From Eulemur rufifrons (Eukaryota; Chordata; Mammalia; Primates; Lemuridae), in contig NC_090989.1 of assembly GCF_041146395.1 (NCBI RefSeq), positions 125,983,501 to 126,047,500 of the forward strand: 64,000 nucleotides of DNA, written 5' to 3'. Below the pieces are notes generated by a model. The model saw nothing but the letters and a program-made list of their open reading frames with translations, was not told the origin of the DNA and searched no databases. The translations under genes and the position numbers were made by a program. Positions 56,770-64,000 of this stretch are shown here, in pieces. Every line of letters starts with the position of its first letter. The first letter of the stretch is position 1.

Positions 56770-58640
56770 CATAAGTAGAATTCAGTAATATTTAGCAAAT
56801 CAATACATGATTTAAAAAAAAAAAAAGGACAGAGCAAATACAGAGCTAGTTACTGGGAAGGACAAGACAGCAAAACCCAGCCTCGTCCTCCCCACCACGT
56901 TGTCTCCATGAAGATCCCCAGGTCTTCCAAGGGTAGGGAAAGACAGGCTGATCATGGAGACGGGCGGCCAGAAACCTTCCCGCTGTAGGCAGGCTCCGTC
57001 TCCACACTATAAACACCTCCTTCCTTGCTCAGGAGCCGGACCCTACTGGGATTAGGGAACAGCTGTGGTGACAGCCGCGCATGACCGTCCCGGTCTGTCT
57101 AGGTGGTGTGTGTTTGTGAGGAAAACTTGCTCTGGGGGGTTTTTCTTTAACTATCACTTGGAGGAGTGATGCTATTTTTAGGGGGTGGGAGGACACCGAG
57201 GAGGCTTATTTGGCAAATGCGTACAATCTGTTCACCTCCGCTTCATGTGCGTGTGTGAAAATCCTCACGCTAGTAGCTGGGAGTTTTCAAATCCTCTGGG
57301 AAGAGACTCCATAAACAGGTGGGGGCAGGAAATCAGAAACCCCAGGATGAGAAGTGTGCAAAGTAACCCTGGAACCAGGCAAAGAACTAGTGCTGACAGA
57401 AAACAATGAAGCTGGCCATGGGTAAAGATTAGGGACATTCTGAATCAGGGAGCATTCTGCCTGCAAGTTCTATGAGGCAAGGACGTAACACTAGCCACTT
57501 ACGGGCCTCAAAGCCCAGTATGTTAGTGTTGGGGGAGGAGGTGTCCACTGTGTCCAAAGGACAGTGGCACTGTAAATTCAGGACTCAAAGACACTGTCCT
57601 CTCAACTCACTCCTCGAGCTCTCAGATCATCAGCCAATAAAGTCAAAACAATCTAATCATAAACTATTAATGCACATGGCAAAAACACAACGGATATCCT
57701 ATTCAACAGAATTTTACATCGGCTGTTCTGTCAAGATGATAATGAAATAGCAGACAATCTGAGAGAATACGATGCCAAGAAGAAATACAAATTGAGCTCC
57801 TCCATCCCTCATGGAAATTAGAAGATTCTAAACTAATCAATTAGCTGAACATCCCCCTCCACCTCCCCCCATCCCTGCGTTATTATTCCTCTTCATGAAA
57901 TTTCCTGGGAACCCACTTACTATTCTGTGATCACGGACAGCAAATGAAAATCAAGTTCTCTGCGGAACACGAGAGAAACTTTACATTGTAATGTGAGATG
58001 AACTGATTAAAGGCACTTAATCTACGAACAGCTAATTCTGAAAACCTCGACGCAGAGTGGATGAAATGTGAGGAAGGAGGAAAGCAGCTTGGTTCTGCTC
58101 ACACAGAAAAATGAGTCCATTAACAAACACAGTGACGCGGGCTGCTCTTTTCAAAATAATGCCCTGCGAGTTAGAACTGAGGTAAAAAGAGTACCCTTCC
58201 TTCTAGCAAATCCATTGCTCAGGAACTTGAGAGTCCTCTAAAAGATGTAAAGTGGCTCAAAAAGGAGAGCAGTTTATCGTTCTCATTTCATCTCACTCAA
58301 CTTCTTACACATTGGAAGGCCACTGTAAACTCAGGTATGTTTGGAATAAATTTATTATGAAAAAGTAATAAACACCTTCCAGTGACCAAACTCTTACAAA
58401 GAGTCTCAGAACCACTTTTCACTCTTAAAAATTCTTTCGGACTCCCTGACAGGTTTTGTTTATATGGGTTATATCTATCAGTATTTATCAACATTAAAAC
58501 ATTTAAAACTAAGACATTTTTAAAACCAGAATATCCAAGCACACATTAATTAGTGGTGATGCCATCACGTGTCATGTAGTTTCTGGAAAACTCCACTGTG
58601 CGCTTGTAGGCAAATAAGAGTGGAAAAGGTGAACAAATAT
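56770..58640. other. Intronic sequence, no repeat recognised
   Basis: About 1.9 kb of unique-looking DNA. The block 57890-58280 contains TTCCTGGGAA (57902-57911) and several TAAT-type words and could be a regulatory element, but only motif evidence exists. Confidence 0.35.
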
Positions 58641-58644
58641 CTTA

Positions 58645-58725
58645 GTATCATTTTGAAAACAGTTTGGACCTTAGGAACTCCCAGGGGTTCCCCAGACCAC
58701 ACTCTGAGAACTGCTGGCCTAGAGT
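58645..58725 (+). mobile_element. MER5A fragment
   Basis: CTTAGGAACTCCCAGGGGTTCCCCAGACCACACTCTGAGAACTGCTGG is close to a MER5 terminus. Confidence 0.5.
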
Positions 58726-58757
58726 CCTGTCTTGTTGACACAGAGATGTGTTAGAAT

Positions 58758-59035
58758 AGCGGTCCCTAACCTTTTTGGTACCAGGGGCCGGTCCCATGGA
58801 AGACAATTTTTCCAAAGATGCAGGGGGCTGGGGTGAGGGCAGTGATGCAAGCGATGGGGAGCAGCTGTAAGTATCACTGCTCACCTCCTGCCATGCAGCC
58901 TCCTACACTGAAGTTTCATGGAAGACAATTTTTCCATGGATGGTGGGGGACGTGGGGGCGGCGGAACTTTGCAGCCCGGTCCCTAACAGGCCACCAATCA
59001 GTACTGGTCCACTGCCAGGGGTTGGGGACCACAGC
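58758..59035 (+). mobile_element. MER1-type hAT-Charlie element, short and rearranged
   Basis: AGCGGTCCCTAACCTTTTTGGTACCAGGGGCCGGT at the left and CAGCCCGGTCCCTAACAGGCC...CCAGGGGTTGGGGACCAC at the right. The word TGGAAGACAATTTTTCCA occurs twice, near 58797 and 58919, so an internal piece is duplicated or two copies are fused. Confidence 0.85.
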
Positions 59036-59039
59036 GTCA

Positions 59040-59370
59040 GAGTCACAGAGATTTGAACTCTTTCAAGAAACACTTCTGTCATATAAACAAACACTGTGTA
59101 TTGTGTGCCAACAAAAACTTTTTAAAAATGACAGATGCCAGCTCTGTGAGAACTTCAAGGGAGTTGAAGTATATGTGAAACTCTCTGGTAACTGACAGGA
59201 AAACTGGCTCTTTCATCTTTTACAGTTCACCACATCTGTTTTACGGCCTCTGCAAGTACAGATGACTAACTGCTTCTACACAGAGCTATGCAGTGTTTCC
59301 ACCAAGGGCCAGGTCTACCTGGGTAAATTCATTCCCTTCAACAAATACTGCATGCAGGCAGGTCACCCTC
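59040..59370. other. Intronic sequence, nothing recognised
   Basis: No family or exon supported. Confidence 0.3.
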
Positions 59371-59374
59371 AAGA

Positions 59375-59568
59375 AGTGGTTTAGCTTAGTGGTTAGGAGC
59401 ACAATCTCTGGGATTAGACTTCCTGGGTTCAAATCCTGGCTTGGCCTCTTGCCAAGAATCTTGGGTGAGATCACATAATCTCTCAGTGCCTCACCGAGGA
59501 ATTTAAAAGGGCTAGATGCCTAGGACATAGTAAGTACTCAATAAATGCCAATTAGCATTATACTTTCT
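59375..59568 (+). mobile_element. MIR SINE, tRNA-derived head well kept
   Basis: TGGTTTAGCTTAGTGGTTAGGAGCACAATCTCTGGGATTAGACTTCCTGGGTTCAAATCCTGGC shows both Pol III box regions. It ends TAGGACATAGTAAGTACTCAATAAATG. Confidence 0.9.
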
Positions 59569-59847
59569 TTTACTGTATACCAGGTATCCCAAAAGTCTCA
59601 ATACAGTTTTATGCTCAAACTTCGGAAGTATAAGCACTATAAACTTACCCCCAAAACCATTTACTTATCTCTGTAAATTTTAAAGAATAAAATTTTAATT
59701 TTTTCCCAGTCCCTCTGATTAAAAATGGCAAGTGCTGCCTGAAACAAAAATTAAATTGCTCATCTCACAGTGGGGTAGGGAATGAGTATAAAAATAATTC
59801 TGATACAAAGAATACTTTTTACCATTAAGACTTAATTCAGTAGACAC

Positions 59848-60235
59848 TGCCATGGTCTGAATGTGTCCCCCAAAATTTATGTATTGGAAACTTAATCCTC
59901 AATGCAACAGTGTTGGGAGGTGTTTAGGTCACAAGGGCTCGGCCACTATGAATGGATTGGTGCTATTATAAATGGGCTTGACGAAGGGACTTCGGTCCTT
60001 TTTGCCCTTCTGCCTTCCACTGTGTGAGGAAACAGCGTTTCCTCCCCTCGGGAGGGCGCAGCAACAAGGCACCATCTTGGAAGTGGAGACAAGGCCCTCA
60101 CCAGACACCAAACCTGCCGGCACCTTGATCTGGGACTTCCCATCTCCAGAATTGTGAGAAATAAATCTCTGTTCTTTCTAAACTACCCCGTCTCAAGTAT
60201 TCTGTTACAGCAGCACAAAGTAGACTAAGACAAAC
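59848..60235 (+). mobile_element. MLT1-type MaLR LTR, full length
   Basis: CATGGTCTGAATGTGTCCCCCAAAATTTATG, CAATGCAACAGTGTTGGGAGGTG, CCACTATGAATGGATTGGTGC, TCACCAGACACCAAACCTGCCGGCACCTTGATCTGGGACTTCCCA, GAGAAATAAATCTCTG and ACAAAGTAGACTAAGACA are in exact MLT1 order. Better preserved than the copy at 16676. Confidence 0.9.
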
Positions 60236-60239
60236 ACTG

Positions 60240-63200
60240 ACTGAGCCCCTACTCTGTGCCAAGCTTGTAGTAGGTACTAGGAAGAGAAAAAGAAACCAGA
60301 TGAGCTATCTATTCAATAGAGGTTCACCAAGTCCGGCAGGGGCAGGCATGTTAATAGATGGATGGAGCGCGTGGCCTGCTGTCTTATGAAGGTCCAGGTA
60401 TGCTCAGAGTGCTGGGGCCTCAGGCAGTAGAGTCCTTTGCCCAGGCTGCGGCAGAGAGGAAAGGGAAACGTGCTGTCCTTGCTGACATCTGAAAAACATT
60501 TTCCCTGCCAGTGAGGTGAATTTTTCCTTTCGCTTGTCATTAATTCTGTTCATCCGCAAGAAGCCCATCTATCTGCAGCTTGCCTTTGCACCAGCTCTTC
60601 AACAGCGGATCTTTATTGAGCTTTTCCGTCTTTGTAAATCGTAAATTGTCCTTTCAACATCCATAACGACAAGCATTTCGACCCACATATTCTATTTACT
60701 TATCACAGTAGCAGCCTCTTATTTAGATGTCAAATTCCAGTAACTAAAAACTCAGATTTTAACACAAACAAGAAGCCAAATAATTCTCAGAAACCATAAA
60801 CTTCAGTTCCCTTTGGACAGTCCCCCAGCCCGTAGCCATTTTTATTTCATACATATATGTAATGAATTTGTTCATCTTTTTTCCTAGCAGATTGAAAGTA
60901 CAAAAATCAGGAGAGTAATCTGAAAATATGATGCTCAGCTTCATGAAATCCTTTAAACTTACAAACCAGTGCTACTGGGTTTTCTGAATGAAATTAGTCT
61001 TAACAGAACCAGAAAAGACTAAGTAGGACTCACAAAGTATTTTGGACATCTAAACTCTTACATGAAGAGACCTCTGTCCTAGTGAAAGACCATTTTGCAT
61101 TTTCTCATATCTCAAAAGATTGAAAATTAAAAATCAAACTCAACTGTACACTTGAAATTTTCTTAAAATTTTTCTTAAAAATTCTTGCCCATGTTCTGAA
61201 TTCCTTTGGTTACATAGCTGTCACTTATATCTGTAATGACCTAATCAATATCATCATGATAGATGAAAAAATGAACATATTATAGAATTATTGGCCATTA
61301 TTACTTATTTAAATGCTAGAAAAAAGTAAACTCTAAAATTTATATACAAGAAGTATTGAGAGAGTTTATCATTTCTTGTTCCTATAACTTTTAGCTATTT
61401 GACATTTGCCAGCTAAAGTGGAAAACTAAGAAAATTCAATGTGATTTTTTTCTTCTCAGATAACTGAAGCCAAGATGTTTTTAAGGACATGAATTTTCCA
61501 AATGATTGACTTATTTCAACACTTGGAGTGTGCACAGCTTTGTTCTAAATTTTTATGAGTTTTAGAATTGGTCCAGTAATTACATGCAAACATTACATAA
61601 AACCAGATAATGCAGTTTGTAAAATATACATGGTGGAAAAGAGTAAATTATGTGGATAATTCTTTCCCTGTAAAATACCAAAATTATCTGAATTTTTTTT
61701 TCCCCAGGGTGATTTTTATCTCTTGTGTTACTCTGGTATTTGTGCACTTACTGGGGGCTGGCAGGATGGTTGCACACGAGAGCTTTCTTATTAACTAAAT
61801 TTGGTTTTCATTTTAGGAACAAAATCCTCCTCTCTTTTTTTTTTTCTTCCCCCAAAGCCCAATAGGCTTATAAATAAATACTAGCCAAGAGGGAAAACTT
61901 GAGGAGGTTCAGGTAGATATGTCATTTGAATTTCCTGAGCCTGGTTTTATCTTAACAGCCCCCATACTCTCTGGACCACATCTGGACAGGCAAAGCAAAG
62001 CAGGAAATAAAAATCCGATCGATGATGTCAACAACCAACACCACTGTCCAAGATCAAAACCTTACATTTCAATCAAAGGTTGGGTGGGGAATATATTTTT
62101 TTTAACCTAAATTTTCTTCCCAGTTTTCTCCTTTTTTGGCTAGGGTAGAAATGTCATGTAAGAGGCCTGTTACACAGATAACTAATGTGAGAGACATGTG
62201 AGCAGACGTCACTTGAGCCTCATTTTCCATGCCAAAATTCAGGATTTAAGGTCTAAAACCGTAAAGCATATTTTAGAGCCAGATGGTTCCAGAAAATCTA
62301 AGACATGTGGCCACCACAGCTGTGACATGGCCCACTCTCTCCCACCTACTCACCCCAGAATTTCTTACCCTTCACAAGGCAGCCCCTACTCTAGACCAGA
62401 CAGACTTCTTCAACAAATGACGGATAAAGCAGGTTTGGCCCCGATGTAAACAGGAACAGTCTTAGAATACACCGCTCCCTGCACTGGAGAGGAGAGGCAG
62501 AGGCCACATGGTGGAGGCCCTCGGGGCAGCACAGCACGGCGGTGCCAGAAAAACGAAGGACCAAGTTAAATGTTTGTGATCCAACAGCAAAACCACAACA
62601 CAAGCCCCATCAGACAAGGTTTGGGTAGAAGCTAATGAACTGAATCTAATTTTGCTTTGACCATCTTTGATGAGGAATTAGCTGTGCTGTAATGAGTTTC
62701 TGAGGCGATTCCAATGTAGACACTAAGTAGGGCTCAATGAAAGCTTCCTCTTACAAACGAGCCAATCTCCTCAAATACACTCCAAGGCGGTTTAACTGGG
62801 AGGTACATGTTTCCTTAAAACTCTTACATGAATTATCAGCAAAAATCAAACTTTAAAAATATTTCCTATATTTCCATTTTTAATTAAAAATATATATACA
62901 CACACACACATAAGTACATACAAATATACGTATGAATTTTCCACTAGGAAACCCAAGCTAAGTACCTAGGATTTGTCTGTGATAATCAAACACAGTATCA
63001 CACTATAACCCAATGCCCAGGCCACAGACAATAGCAGATGCTTCAAGAGAAAGAATAGAGCCCTTTCAGCCAATTATACAATTACATAATATGACCATGT
63101 TTACATTATCAAAGGGAGGCGGACCAAATTACCTCGCTACTTCAAATTAATAACCCCATTTACCTCAATTATCTGGCGGCCAGGGTCTAAATAATCTGAG

Positions 63201-63555
63201 TAATTACCTCAATGCATTCAGACAGTATAGATTTGGCCTGTGCATCTACAAGTAATTTTTCCTTCCAGAATGCCTCTACCATCAGCAAATATCAAAATGC
63301 ACAATGGCAAACTCACATCAGCTTTGTCTATAAGCAGTGTAAGCAAATTCTCTTCGTTGCCTGGCAGATTACAGTTTGTTATACTCTTAATAATCCAGGT
63401 TGATTTTTTTTTCCCTGACAAAAGCTCATTGGACCATACAATTTTAGAACGAAAAAGCATGGTCCAGGGTCCAAAGTCTAAAAGCCAGCTACCGGCAACA
63501 GTCTAATCAGAAATCCAGCCTACTGACTCATGGCAGTTAAGGAAAGGAGGTTCAA
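60240..63555. other. Intronic sequence, no repeat confidently recognised
   Basis: About 3.3 kb with only weak L2-like text at 60235-60300. A (TA)/(CA) patch lies at 62888-62911. The part 63060-63240 has three TTACCTC words and may be a regulatory element. Confidence 0.35.
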
Positions 63556-63559
63556 AGCC

Positions 63560-63775
63560 CAAGTGCTTGGGTTCAAATCCTAGCTCTACTGCTTACTAGC
63601 TGTGTGACCTTAGCAAGTGCCTTACCCTCTCTGAGCCTCACAGTCCTCATCTGTACAATGGTAATAATAATGGAACCTAACACTGAGTCAGTACAAGGAT
63701 CAAATGAGATAATGCATGTAATGAACTTAGCACAGTTCTTGGCGCACAACTACTGTTTCTAAGCACTTACCATTA
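63560..63775 (+). mobile_element. MIR SINE
   Basis: CTTGGGTTCAAATCCTAGCTCTACTGCTTACTAGCTGTGTGACCTTAGC, CCTCTCTGAGCCTCACAGTCCTCATCTGTACAATGG, ATCAAATGAGATAATGCATG and GAACTTAGCACAGTTCTTGGC form one of the clearest MIRs here. Confidence 0.95.
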
Positions 63776-63794
63776 TTATAACCACAACACCTTT

Positions 63795-64000
63795 AATGCA
63801 CTCCCCCAAAGGATATGTTGATGGCCCAATCCCCAAAACCTATGAATATTACCTTGTATGGAAAAAGATGAGATTAAGTTAAGGATCTTGGGAAGAGGGG
63901 CTTATCCTGGATTATACCAGTGGTACCTAAATACAATCACATGCATCCTTATAATAGGCAGAGAGAGTTTTGAAATAGACACACAGAAGAGGACATAGAC
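63795..64000 (+). mobile_element. MLT-type LTR fragment, cut by the window edge
   Basis: CCCCCAAAGGATATGTTGATGGCCCAATCCCCAAAACCTATGAATATTACCTTGTATGG and GATGAGATTAAGTTAAGGATCTTGG resemble common MaLR-class LTR wording. It continues past 64000. Confidence 0.6.

Larger units (their letters stand above)
35416..64000 (-). other. RFTN1: RFTN1 intron 2, 3' part (continues beyond position 64000)
   Basis: Sequence upstream of exon 3 in gene orientation. The exon with the raftlin start codon and N-terminal acylation site was not found, so it lies beyond the right edge. The stretch holds many repeats, a solo LTR at 46.2 kb and several unique blocks that might be regulatory. Confidence 0.85.

Noticed and set aside
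1..64000. CRISPR array, operon or phage/plasmid system
   Set aside because: No regularly spaced direct repeats, no long dense genes and no ribosome-binding sites; splice sites, Alu, MIR and L2 show mammalian nuclear DNA.

Overview
The window is mammalian nuclear DNA, almost all intronic. Two short coding exons of one gene are recognisable on the minus strand. Spliced together (35229-35415, then 13290-13398) they read in one continuous frame and match the N-terminal part of raftlin, the lipid-raft linker protein RFTN1. No start codon, stop codon, first coding exon or large downstream exon of RFTN1 is visible. The window therefore holds the 5' part of intron 4 (1-13289), all of intron 3 (13399-35228) and the 3' part of intron 2 (35416-64000). 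Exon numbers assume the usual vertebrate RFTN1 layout.

The organism is most likely a strepsirrhine primate (lemur, loris or galago). The dimeric Alu at 34368 has the 7SL-derived primate architecture, but its linker and right-arm wording ('CCTGAGCAAGAGC', 'CACTCTAGCCTGAGCAACAGAG') is the form I associate with lemurs and lorises rather than monkeys and apes. The RFTN1 exons differ from the human protein, as I recall it, at only a few residues.

The rest is a typical ancient repeat landscape. It includes L2 fragments (5.1-6.1, 12.2, 18.1-19.4, 22.6, 31.4 and 52.9 kb), old L1/HAL1 fragments (3.1, 13.5, 20.6, 36-38, 43-44, 46-48 and 56 kb), about ten MIRs, and hAT-Charlie elements (MER1-, MER5A- and MER20-like, plus a family with GCTGTCC termini). 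There are also Tigger/mariner-type elements, MLT1-type MaLR LTRs and two solo endogenous-retrovirus LTRs with intact 4-bp target duplications. Long stretches between these look unique or too decayed to name.

The most unusual item is the solo LTR at 15738-16399. Its 4-bp target duplication encloses a tRNA-Glu-like sequence at the U5 end, which suggests that the tRNA segment is part of the LTR rather than a separate insertion. Other points worth checking are a NAGNAG tandem acceptor at RFTN1 exon 3, a 95-nt polypurine tract just upstream of that exon, an orphan polyadenylated retroposon tail at 20.2 kb, a 49-bp tandem duplication and several candidate intronic regulatory blocks. I saw no new multi-gene system, CRISPR array or bacterial-type operon.
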